Below the pieces are notes generated by a model. The model saw nothing but the letters and a program-made list of their open reading frames with translations, did no database searches and was not told the DNA's origin. The position numbers were made by a program, and so were the translations under genes. Of a stretch of DNA of 25,718 nucleotides, positions 5,525-13,238 are shown piece after piece. Source of the stretch: Pseudomonadota bacterium (lineage in GTDB: Bacteria; Pseudomonadota; Alphaproteobacteria; Sphingomonadales; Sphingomonadaceae). Each line of letters begins with the position of its first letter. Position 1 is the stretch's first letter. The DNA lies in NCBI GenBank assembly GCA_023390675.1, contig JAEWCK010000342.1, positions 1-25,718 on the forward strand, written 5' to 3'.

Positions 5525-5809
5525 TTATTTGCTTTTACCCAGCTCTTTCCAGCTTTTTTCATGTACGTCCACACCATAGTGTTTGGCTGCCTTTTGGATG
5601 TTGGCAAAAGCTTGGTCACGATCGGCGTCGGAGACCTCTTTTACCTGATCAAAGCGAGCGAGCGCGTTGCGCACGTGCGAAGCGTCGGTGAGCGGCTCTT
5701 TGCGATGTTTTGGGAAAGCGAAAACGCTTTCAGGCAGGTCGTTCTTATCGGCAGTCGAAAGTTTGCCGTGTTCTTCGTGGGGTTTCCAGGTGGTATTGTG
5801 TGTCATCAT
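5525..5809 (-). CDS. Small DUF6582-like hypothetical protein
   Basis: A 94-residue, charged, soluble protein starting MMTHNTTW. The core LPESVFAFPKHRKEPLTDAS, then HVRNALARFDQV, then a helix with an Asp/Ala-rich start and a C-terminal ending in SWKELGKSK, match a small family I recall as DUF6582, found scattered in several phyla and sometimes near phage genes. Its function is unknown. I used the ATG at 5809 (5806 is equally possible) because family-like sequence begins there; the open frame extends upstream to 5998 only through the cox terminator and into coxA. Just 25 bp separate this start from that terminator, leaving little room for an independent promoter. Confidence 0.7.
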   Translation of the reverse strand: MMTHNTTWKPHEEHGKLSTADKNDLPESVFAFPKHRKEPLTDASHVRNALARFDQVKEVSDADRDQAFANIQKAAKHYGVDVHEKSWKELGKSK

Positions 5810-5834
5810 TTCCGGAAAGCAACAATTCCGGGCC

Positions 5835-5872
5835 AAAAAAAATCCCCCAAATGGTAGTTCGGGGGATTTTTT
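5835..5872 (-). terminator. Intrinsic terminator of the act-cox operon
   Basis: ATCCCCC (5842-5848) and GGGGGAT (5861-5867) form the stem around a 12-nt loop, flanked by eight A on the left and six T on the right. Read on the minus strand the hairpin lies 17 bp after the coxA stop and ends in a long T-run. It could also act on the plus strand. Confidence 0.88.
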
Positions 5873-5888
5873 AAAATAATGGCTTTTC

Positions 5889-7709
5889 TTAGTGCACTTC
5901 CTCGCCTTCGCGGATCGGAGTGGTCTGCGGAACAAAGTCGTTGCCGTGGCCGTCGTCTTTGTAGTCATAAGCCCAGCGATATACAGTTGGGATTTCACCC
6001 GGCCAGTTGCCGTGGCCCGGACGGATCGGTGTGGTCCACTCCAGCGTGGGCGAGTTCCACGGATTCATAGTGGTTACGCGGCGGCCAAACCAAATGCTGG
6101 CAAAGAAGTTGACCACGAAAATCAATTGCGCGATAAACACGATAATTACAACCACAGAGATAAACACGTTGAGGCCTTCAAATTGCTTAAAGGTTTCCCA
6201 CGCGCTGTAATCATAGTAGCGGCGTGGCATACCGGCAATACCTTCGTAGTGCATCGGCCAGAAAATCAGGTAAGCACCGATAAACGTAGAAAAGAAGTGA
6301 ATGTAGCCGAGTGTGTTATTCATGAAGCGGCCAAACATCTTTGGGTACCAGTGATAAACCCCAGCAAACATGCCAAAGAAAGCCGAAACGCCCATCACCA
6401 GGTGGAAGTGCGCGATTACGAAATAGGTATCGTGCAGGTGAATATCAAGGGCAGAGTTTCCGAGGTAAATACCAGTCAGACCGCCGGAAATAAACATGGA
6501 TACAAATCCGAGGGCAAACATCATTGGAACGGTAAACCGGATATTGCCACGCCAGATAGTTGTAAGCCAGTTAAATACTTTTACTGCTGAAGGAACTGCA
6601 ATGAGCAGCGTCAGGAGTACGAAAATAGATCCCAGGAACGGACTCATACCGGTAACGAACATGTGGTGTGCCCATACGAGGAAGGCCAGCACGGTGATCC
6701 CCACCAGCGAGATAATCATCGCAAAGTAACCAAAGATGGGCTTACGGCTATGGGTAGAAAGAATCTCGGAAGTCATCCCCATGCCGGGCAGCATAATGAT
6801 ATACACTTCGGGGTGGCCCAGGAACCAGAACAGGTGTTGATAGAGAATGGCCGAACCGCCTACATAAGGAAGAGCTTTACCACCCACAAAGATTTCAGAC
6901 AGGTAGAAAGAAGTACCGAAAGTGCGGTCGAAGATGAGCAGTACAAAGCCGGACACCAGAACCGGGAACGACAGAACGCCAAGTACTGCGGTGAACAAGA
7001 ACGCCCACATGGTCAACGGCATCCGCGTCATCGTCATGCCTTTAGTGCGCATGTTCAGGATGGTGGAGATATAGTTGAGGCTCCCCAGCAGCGAAGAAAC
7101 GACAAACAGTACCATCGACGCCAGCCATAGATCCATCCCTACGCCCGAACCCAGGTTGGCTTCTTTCAGGGCAGACAAGGGCGGATAAACCGTCCAGCCA
7201 CCGGAAGCAGGGCCGGTCTGAACAAACAAAGAAGCGAACATAATCACACTGGCTGCAAAAAAGAACCAGTAGGACAGCATGTTCATAAAGGGGGATGCCA
7301 TATCCCGCGCACCAATCTGCAACGGAATCAGAAAGTTGGAAAACGTTCCGGAAAGACCTGCCGTCAGTACAAAGAAGATCAGGATGGTACCATGCATGGT
7401 AACCAACGCATAGTAGAACTCTGGTGTCAGCTTGCCACCTTTAGCCCACTCGCCGAGAAACTTCTCCATGATGGGGAAGGTTTCGTTTGGAAAACCCAGT
7501 TGCAGGCGAAAGAATACCGAGAACAAGGCACCGATAATCGCCCAGATGATACCCGTGATCAGGTATTGCTTGGCAATCATCTTGTGGTCCTGCGAGAAGA
7601 TATACTTCCAGATGAAATGCTGCTCGTGGTGGTCGTGATGATGACCGGTGTCGTCACCATGAGCGGTGTGGGCAACGTTGGGTCCTTGTAAAACTACATC
7701 GGGATTCAT
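5889..7709 (-). CDS. coxA: Cytochrome c oxidase subunit I, A1-type
   Basis: A 606-residue, twelve-helix catalytic subunit of the haem-copper oxidase; it reduces O2 to water and pumps protons. Visible ligands are H106 (low-spin haem) in MHGT, H299 and the cross-linking Y303 in GHPEVY, H348/H349 (CuB), and H434 and H436 (haem a3 and a) in AHFHLVMG. E301 in GHPEVY and D136/N143 mark the D-channel of the A1 class. The N-terminus holds a His-rich run (residues 13-31) that may bind metal. It follows coxB by 53 bp and ends the operon. No coxC or coxD follows within the window. Confidence 0.97.
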   Translation of the reverse strand: MNPDVVLQGPNVAHTAHGDDTGHHHDHHEQHFIWKYIFSQDHKMIAKQYLITGIIWAIIGALFSVFFRLQLGFPNETFPIMEKFLGEWAKGGKLTPEFYYALVTMHGTILIFFVLTAGLSGTFSNFLIPLQIGARDMASPFMNMLSYWFFFAASVIMFASLFVQTGPASGGWTVYPPLSALKEANLGSGVGMDLWLASMVLFVVSSLLGSLNYISTILNMRTKGMTMTRMPLTMWAFLFTAVLGVLSFPVLVSGFVLLIFDRTFGTSFYLSEIFVGGKALPYVGGSAILYQHLFWFLGHPEVYIIMLPGMGMTSEILSTHSRKPIFGYFAMIISLVGITVLAFLVWAHHMFVTGMSPFLGSIFVLLTLLIAVPSAVKVFNWLTTIWRGNIRFTVPMMFALGFVSMFISGGLTGIYLGNSALDIHLHDTYFVIAHFHLVMGVSAFFGMFAGVYHWYPKMFGRFMNNTLGYIHFFSTFIGAYLIFWPMHYEGIAGMPRRYYDYSAWETFKQFEGLNVFISVVVIIVFIAQLIFVVNFFASIWFGRRVTTMNPWNSPTLEWTTPIRPGHGNWPGEIPTVYRWAYDYKDDGHGNDFVPQTTPIREGEEVH

Positions 7710-7762
7710 AGTATCACGCTTTTATTGGGGAGACGCTTTCGGGTGCGGAAAGCAAAGGACTT

Positions 7763-8821
7763 TTAGAGTTTGGTAATGGTCTTAACAGGCATGGGCGTTG
7801 CAGCCGGAACAGCGGCAGTGTCTGCAGCGGACGGCGGCGGGGCGGGTGATTGCCCTCCTTTCAGGTAAGGTTGTTGCTTGGCAATCCAGGCAGCGTGCTC
7901 TTCGGCTGTTTCAACGACCACAGTACCCCGCATGGAATAGTGACCTTTACCACACATCTGATCGCAGGCAATTTCATAAACGAAGTCCGGATTACCGGTC
8001 ATTTCTTTCATTTGAGCGGTCGTGTAGCGGGGCGTAAACCAGATAGAGGTAGTAATGCCTGGAACGGCGTCCATCTTATACCGGAAATGCGGAAGGCCTA
8101 CATCGTGAATTACGTCGCGTGAACCGATAATGAACTTCACCGGGCGGTTTACGACTACGTGCACCTCACCGTTTTCCAGAATCACATCGTCCATGTTTTT
8201 CCGGTCATTCGTATCCAGACCCAGCACATTGTTTTCGTTGTTGATCAGCTGAAAGTTACGCTTTCCTAAAACCCCATCAGCGCCGGGATAACGAATAATC
8301 CAGTTGAATTGTTTACCCACTACTTCTACAATCTGGGCGTCGCGGGGTGCTTCCGAGGTAATATTGAACCAGTTGCGCAGCCCCACGGCTACCAGCGAAG
8401 CCATCGCCAGGGCCGGAACAGTTGTCCAGATAATCTCTAAACGGTTATTGTGGGCATAGAAATAAGCTTTACGCTTTTCGGTGCTTTGATAGCGAAAGGC
8501 GAACCAGAACAGCAGCGCATGGGTAATGATAAACACAATACCAGTTACGATCACCGTTACTTCCAGCATGAAGTCGTATTGCTCGCCCTGTACGGAAGCC
8601 GATACCGGCAGCAACTTGTCTTTCAAGGCCTGATGGCAGGCATACACTCCATACATCCCGATTGGAAACATCAGCAGCATGGACCAGGCCAGCATACGGT
8701 TGGTAGAGGCCTGAACTTTGCCTTCGCCCCGGAGCACGGTGGCAAAGTCGCTGGCACGGCCGATCTGGTAAATGACTGCCAGAACCAGAACAATTAAAGC
8801 AATCAGGATAAAGACTGACAT
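7763..8821 (-). CDS. coxB: Cytochrome c oxidase subunit II
   Basis: A 352-residue subunit that receives electrons from cytochrome c or the ACIII hemes through its binuclear CuA centre. CuA ligands are H239 (VIHDVG), C286, C290, H294 and M297 in CDQMCGKGHYSM; Q288 stands where many homologues have Glu, and only its backbone is a ligand. Hydrophobic segments lie at about 3-18, 44-62, 88-110 and 131-148, more than the canonical two, so the N-terminus is extended. The C-terminus is a Pro/Ala-rich tail of about 30 residues with no haem motif, so this is not a caa3 fusion. A -7 box lies 57 bp upstream of the start. Confidence 0.96.
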   Translation of the reverse strand: MSVFILIALIVLVLAVIYQIGRASDFATVLRGEGKVQASTNRMLAWSMLLMFPIGMYGVYACHQALKDKLLPVSASVQGEQYDFMLEVTVIVTGIVFIITHALLFWFAFRYQSTEKRKAYFYAHNNRLEIIWTTVPALAMASLVAVGLRNWFNITSEAPRDAQIVEVVGKQFNWIIRYPGADGVLGKRNFQLINNENNVLGLDTNDRKNMDDVILENGEVHVVVNRPVKFIIGSRDVIHDVGLPHFRYKMDAVPGITTSIWFTPRYTTAQMKEMTGNPDFVYEIACDQMCGKGHYSMRGTVVVETAEEHAAWIAKQQPYLKGGQSPAPPPSAADTAAVPAATPMPVKTITKL

Positions 8822-8877
8822 AATCTGTAATTGGGTAGAATGAGAAGGGACTTAAATCCTTTCTTAAAGACCGGCTG

Positions 8878-8885
8878 CAAAGATA
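8878..8885 (-). promoter_or_regulatory. Internal promoter before coxB
   Basis: Minus-strand TATCTTTG is a perfect TAnnTTTG match, preceded by a second partial box TATCTTTT. The predicted leader is about 50 nt. It would let coxBA be transcribed separately from the act genes. Confidence 0.6.
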
Positions 8886-8943
8886 CCCAAAAGATACCTT
8901 GCCGGGAAGAAAGAGGGTCGTTTTTGTTGGATTTTCCCCATTG

Positions 8944-8979
8944 AATAAAGCCATTTTTATGGGCAAAAAGGCCTTTATT
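8944..8979 (-). other. Imperfect 15-bp hairpin between actF and coxB
   Basis: AATAAAGCCATTTTT (8944-8958) and AAAAAGGCCTTTATT (8965-8979) pair at 13 of 15 positions around a 6-nt loop. No T-run follows on the minus strand, so it looks more like an RNA processing, stabilising or attenuating structure than a full terminator. A TTCCGGAA copy (8990-8997) lies between it and the actF stop. Confidence 0.55.
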
Positions 8980-9001
8980 TCGGGATAAATTCCGGAATTT
9001 T

Positions 9002-10225
9002 TTAGCTTACGTGCAGAATAGCTTCTTTAAGCAATACGTTGTTCTGCGGCACCAGATCATGTTTGGCAAGCGTGCGGCTTACGGTAAACATCAGCAAACC
9101 AACGAAACCGGCCAGAACGCCCAGCTCATACCAGCCCATGTGCCAGTGTGAGCCCAGCGGACCCGGTACTGCCATGATAAAGAAGTCCAGCCAGTGACCG
9201 AAGATGATCATGATGGCCATGAAATTCAGCGTGAAGTAGTTGCGTTTGGACGGACGCGACATCAGGATCAGAATCGGCGCTACGAAGTTGATGATGAAAG
9301 TAGCATACCAGATAAAGCTGTAAGGGCCCTGCTGACGCATCTTGAAGTAGATAGTCTCCTCCGGAATGTTGCCATACCAAATCAACATGTACTGGCAGAA
9401 CCAGGTGTAAGTCCAGAAGATGGAAAACGCAAACTGCATTTTGCCAAGGTCATGAATGTGCTCGCGGCTCACCAATTCAAAGTTGCCTTGATTTTTCAGA
9501 TATACCACCCACAGGCTGATCAGGGCCATGGCGCTCACAAATGCCGAGGCGAAGGTGTACCAGCTAAACATAGTGCTGTACCAGTGGGCATCAATGGACA
9601 TGATCCAGTACCACGGCGTAATGCTCATCTGTGTCAGGGCATATACAACTAGGAACAGGGCCGCAAACTTCATGAACTTAAAGTAGTTCTTGGTTGCATT
9701 TTTGGGAGCCGTCTGCTGATCGAGGGAAATACGCTGAAACTTTTTACCAAAATAACTCCACAAAACAACCGTGATGATAGAGAAAATCGCAAAAGCTGTT
9801 TTGTTCAGGAAAGGCGACTTATGTTCCAGAATCGCGTCTCCTTCCGGATGCACCCAATGAAAGATAGGGTTATGGCCATCTACCTGAAAGCCAAAAACGA
9901 TGGCAAACAAAATAATGAGGGCTACCAATCCAAATATCCACACATTCGCGCCAATGGCTTCGGGCACGCGCCGGTAAGCGACAATCCAGGCACCATGGGC
10001 AAGGCTGGTAGCAGCCTGAATAAAAATACAGGCAACAGTAACCAGAAGAAAGAAAACACTGTTGTGAAGCAGTACAATCCAGAAGCGGGTTTTGTCATAT
10101 TGAGCTTCCGCGCCGGTGCTGCCAAGCAGCGAAACAGCGCCTGCTATTATCACCACCACACCAATAATCATCAGGATCATACTGGTGAGGCGAAGCCGGG
10201 CGGGAATTATAAACCTATCGGTCAT
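9002..10225 (-). CDS. actF: Alternative complex III membrane subunit ActF
   Basis: A 407-residue polytopic protein with about ten hydrophobic helices, resembling the NrfD/PsrC-like fold of ActC. In ACIII the two large membrane subunits ActC and ActF form the membrane core that contacts the quinone pool. Helical signatures include LTSMILMIIGVVVIIAG near the N-terminus and WYWIMSIDAHWYSTMFSWY in the middle. It starts 44 bp after actE and is followed by a 180-bp spacer with a hairpin and promoter before coxB, so it is the last gene of the act segment. Confidence 0.95.
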   Translation of the reverse strand: MTDRFIIPARLRLTSMILMIIGVVVIIAGAVSLLGSTGAEAQYDKTRFWIVLLHNSVFFLLVTVACIFIQAATSLAHGAWIVAYRRVPEAIGANVWIFGLVALIILFAIVFGFQVDGHNPIFHWVHPEGDAILEHKSPFLNKTAFAIFSIITVVLWSYFGKKFQRISLDQQTAPKNATKNYFKFMKFAALFLVVYALTQMSITPWYWIMSIDAHWYSTMFSWYTFASAFVSAMALISLWVVYLKNQGNFELVSREHIHDLGKMQFAFSIFWTYTWFCQYMLIWYGNIPEETIYFKMRQQGPYSFIWYATFIINFVAPILILMSRPSKRNYFTLNFMAIMIIFGHWLDFFIMAVPGPLGSHWHMGWYELGVLAGFVGLLMFTVSRTLAKHDLVPQNNVLLKEAILHVS

Positions 10226-10269
10226 AACTAAAGCGTATTAAAAAGTCCTGTAAAAGGCCGTTTGTTTTT

Positions 10270-10980
10270 TTATTGAGCGTTTGTCTTTCCTACGGTATCC
10301 GCCGGAGTGGCAGACTGCATATTGCCGGCTTGAGCAGCTGACGCCACCGTTCCGCCGCTTGCAGGCGTTTCCGTTCCCATTGTGAATGGAGCACCGCCGT
10401 TTTCGCTTTGTACCTGCTTGATGTAAGCAATGACCTGCCAGCGCTCTTTGATGTCCAATTGAGAAGCATATGATCCCATAGCGTTGATACCAAACTTAAT
10501 GGCATGATACATTTGCCCCACCGGCATGTTTAAGTATTTCTCCAGCTTAAAGTTGGCCGGAGCCGCAGCGAATTTGCCATTGCCACCGTTATAAAGGGGT
10601 CCGTTTCCGTCAAGTTTGTCGCCATGGCATACACCGCAGTGGATGTCATAGAGGCGCTTGCCCTGAGCGATTTCGCCTTCCGTAAAACGCATATTGGTTG
10701 TGAAATTCCGGAAAGCCGCACTGTCATTGTGGGGTATATGATCCGGTAACTCTCCACCACGGGCTACGGTTCCAGCCACCGGTTGCCGGGCGGTATGGCC
10801 ATCGGCGAAGTTGGGGTTTTCGCTGTAATAGTCATAGGCCCGAGAATACGTCATATCCGGTGCGTAGATCCTTCCGGGATTGCGGTGCTTATGGCCATTG
10901 CTGGTGCAGGATGCGGCAAGAAGCGTGGCAGCCGCAGCGGCCAGAATTCCGGTTTTATATAAAAATGCTTTCGGCATCAT
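10270..10980 (-). CDS. actE: Alternative complex III monohaem cytochrome ActE
   Basis: A 236-residue lipoprotein. Its signal peptide has lipobox LAASC with C25 as the predicted lipidated residue. The cytochrome c domain carries CGVCH at 115-119 and a likely distal Met in the later segment GINAMGSYASQL. The C-terminal 30 residues are Ala/Thr/Gly-rich. ActE carries electrons on the periplasmic face of ACIII toward the oxidase. It begins with two consecutive ATG codons; the first (10980) was used. The spacing is 49 bp from actD and 44 bp to actF, consistent with one operon. Confidence 0.94.
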   Translation of the reverse strand: MMPKAFLYKTGILAAAAATLLAASCTSNGHKHRNPGRIYAPDMTYSRAYDYYSENPNFADGHTARQPVAGTVARGGELPDHIPHNDSAAFRNFTTNMRFTEGEIAQGKRLYDIHCGVCHGDKLDGNGPLYNGGNGKFAAAPANFKLEKYLNMPVGQMYHAIKFGINAMGSYASQLDIKERWQVIAYIKQVQSENGGAPFTMGTETPASGGTVASAAQAGNMQSATPADTVGKTNAQ

Positions 10981-11029
10981 CGCTTTTCTTTAAGTACGAT
11001 TGGGCAGAGGAGGAAAGATAAAAGCCGCT

Positions 11030-11653
11030 TTAGGCGTGCAGTTCGGCTTCAATCCGGCGCGAGCGTTGCAGTGCTTCTTCCGGGTTGGTTTCATAATCTT
11101 CAGCTACGTCGTAGCGGCCAAACCACCAGCCTGCTTCAGCAATCTGAACATTGGTTTCTACCGCACCGGTGCTTTTCAGATAATCCAGTACTTCCACCTC
11201 AGACGTTCCTTCTGTCAACTCAATAGCTGCAATAAAAAGATCGTCGGTCTGGCGGGGATGGAAAACGTGTTTTTTCACGCCCGGCATTAGTTGGCAGAGA
11301 TAGCAAAACGTCAGCACCATACCCACTGCCGCAAAAAGCACGGTCAGCTCAAACGTAATTGGGATAAACGCTGGGATCGACAGGTGAGGCTTGCCACCGA
11401 AGTTGATGGGCCAGTCTTTGGTGAAGATCCAAGACATAAAGCCCAACGCCGTGCAGGTTCCGGCAATGCCGAAGATGAAACCGGCTATGTGCAGGTCGGT
11501 TTCTTTTTCACCGAGCGCCACATCCAGTCCGTGTACCGGGAAGGGCGTGTAAACGTCGTGCAGTTTATACCCGCTGTTGCGCAGGCTGTGTACCGCCGGA
11601 AACAATACGTCTTCGTCGTCGTAGGCGGCTACTGCAAATTTTTTAACGGCCAT
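11030..11653 (-). CDS. actD: Alternative complex III subunit ActD (DUF3341)
   Basis: A 207-residue protein of the DUF3341 family. A soluble N-terminal alpha/beta region (residues 1-50, FAVAAYDDEDVLFPAV) is followed by two transmembrane helices at about 57-78 and 93-123, then the conserved MPGVKKHVFHP segment and a C-terminal cytosolic domain. ActD is a structural subunit without cofactors that lies beside ActC/ActF. The gene lies 67 bp after actC; that spacer contains inverted and direct micro-repeats. Confidence 0.94.
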   Translation of the reverse strand: MAVKKFAVAAYDDEDVLFPAVHSLRNSGYKLHDVYTPFPVHGLDVALGEKETDLHIAGFIFGIAGTCTALGFMSWIFTKDWPINFGGKPHLSIPAFIPITFELTVLFAAVGMVLTFCYLCQLMPGVKKHVFHPRQTDDLFIAAIELTEGTSEVEVLDYLKSTGAVETNVQIAEAGWWFGRYDVAEDYETNPEEALQRSRRIEAELHA

Positions 11654-11720
11654 AGGGGTGGTATTTGGTAGTAGGTATCAAGTATGCTAATAACATCCTG
11701 ATACTTATGTCTTGATACTG
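11654..11720. repeat. Micro-repeats in the actC-actD spacer
   Basis: Words around GTATCAAGTAT and CTTGATAC recur in both orientations, including the perfect 8-bp inverted pair GTATCAAG / CTTGATAC and an inner AAGTAT / ATACTT. They fill much of the 67-bp gap between two co-transcribed genes. Confidence 0.5.
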
Positions 11721-13154
11721 TTAGTGAGCGTGTTCCATTTCGTGAACAAACTCTTCGGTGCTTTTCTGCTCAATCGGCTCCATCCGCTGCTTGTAGGACT
11801 CACCGCTCGTCTTCAGCACAAATTTGATTTCGGCAACCGCAATGGTCGGGAAGTATTTGGCGAAAAGGAAAAAGCAGGTAAAGAACAAGCCAAATGTTCC
11901 GAGGTAGAAGCCCACTTCCGGCCAGCTCGGGCTGTAGTAGCTCCAGGAACCCGGCAGATAATCACGGTACAGAGATGTTACGATGATTACAAAGCGCTCA
12001 AACCACATCCCGATGTTTACTACAATCGACATGATGAATGTAAACGGAATGTTCCGGCGCAGCTTTTTAATCCAGAAGAACTGCGGAGAAATTACGTTAC
12101 AGGTCATCATCGCCCAGTAGCTCCACCAGTACGGGCCCAGAATCCGCCAGTTAAATGCCTCTTGTTCATACAGTACACCGGAGTACCACGCCATAAACAG
12201 CTCGGTGAGGTAGGCAACCCCTACGATAGAGCCCGTCAGCACGATTACTTTGTTCATCGCTTCCAGGTGGCCCAGCGTAATATAATCTTCCAGGCGCAGG
12301 ATGCGACGCAGCAGAATCAACAGGGTTTGCACCATCGCGAAACCGGAGAATACCGCACCCGCAACGAAGTAAGGCGGGAAGATGGTGGTGTGCCATCCCG
12401 GAATCACCGACGTGGCAAAGTCAAAAGATACAATCGTGTGTACGGAAAGTACCAGCGGCGTAGCCAATCCGGCCAGCACCAGGGAAAGGGCTTCCCAACG
12501 CTGCCAGGTTTTCGCCGTGCCAGTCCAACCGAAAGAAGCCATACCATAAAGACGCTTGCGCAGCTTGGTCTTAGCGCGATCGCGAACCGTTGCGAAGTCA
12601 GGCAAAAGACCGGAATACCAGAAGAGAAGCGAAACGGTGAAGTACGTCGAGATCGCGAATACGTCCCACAACAGCGCCGAGTTAAAGTTGGGCCACAAAG
12701 CACCCCGGCTGTTGGGATACGGCATTACGAAGAAACCATCCCAAACACGACCCATGTGGAAGATCGGAAACTGACCGGCGCACATAACCGCGAAAATCGT
12801 CATCGCTTCTGCGGCGCGGTTCACGCCCGTCCGCCAGCCTTGGCGGAACAGCAACAGGATGGCCGAGATCAGCGTACCGGCGTGACCAATCCCTACCCAC
12901 CACACGAAGTTGGTAATGTCCCAACCCCAGCCGATGGTCCGGTTGATATTCCATACCCCGATACCATAATAAACCTCCCAAAACACCGAGAAAGCACCAA
13001 AGCCGAGCAGGGCAAGGGAAAAGAAAAAGCCGATATACCACAGGCGCGTAGGCTTTCGCTCTATCGGCGAGATGATATCTTCCGTCACCTGATGATAGGT
13101 CTTGTGCCCATCCACCAAGGGTTCGCGGACAAAGGATTCGTATTTAAGGTGCAT
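11721..13154 (-). CDS. actC: Alternative complex III membrane subunit ActC (NrfD-like)
   Basis: A 477-residue polytopic protein of the NrfD/PsrC family with about ten membrane helices. It holds the menaquinol-oxidising site in ACIII and docks the iron-sulphur part of ActB. Conserved stretches include WGWDITNFVWWVGIGHAGTL, with a His in helix 2, and MTIFAVMCAGQFPIFHMGR. The His/Glu-rich C-terminus ends EMEHAH. The ATG at 13154 is the first Met before the conserved N-terminal segment and lies 84 bp after actB. That spacer contains a TTCCGGAA copy (13221-13228) and an AAAAAAGTACTTTTTT palindrome. Confidence 0.96.
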   Translation of the reverse strand: MHLKYESFVREPLVDGHKTYHQVTEDIISPIERKPTRLWYIGFFFSLALLGFGAFSVFWEVYYGIGVWNINRTIGWGWDITNFVWWVGIGHAGTLISAILLLFRQGWRTGVNRAAEAMTIFAVMCAGQFPIFHMGRVWDGFFVMPYPNSRGALWPNFNSALLWDVFAISTYFTVSLLFWYSGLLPDFATVRDRAKTKLRKRLYGMASFGWTGTAKTWQRWEALSLVLAGLATPLVLSVHTIVSFDFATSVIPGWHTTIFPPYFVAGAVFSGFAMVQTLLILLRRILRLEDYITLGHLEAMNKVIVLTGSIVGVAYLTELFMAWYSGVLYEQEAFNWRILGPYWWSYWAMMTCNVISPQFFWIKKLRRNIPFTFIMSIVVNIGMWFERFVIIVTSLYRDYLPGSWSYYSPSWPEVGFYLGTFGLFFTCFFLFAKYFPTIAVAEIKFVLKTSGESYKQRMEPIEQKSTEEFVHEMEHAH

Positions 13155-13238
13155 AGTCTGTAAATATGGGTCGCGGGGTGCCCGCCTAAGGAATCACGCT
13201 GTTAGAAAAAAAGTACTTTTTTCCGGAAAACCGGCGAT

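Noticed and set aside
11712..13163. 483-codon open frame on the plus strand opposite actC
   Set aside because: It mirrors the actC gene almost end to end; its product is Arg/Gln/His-rich without recognisable features.
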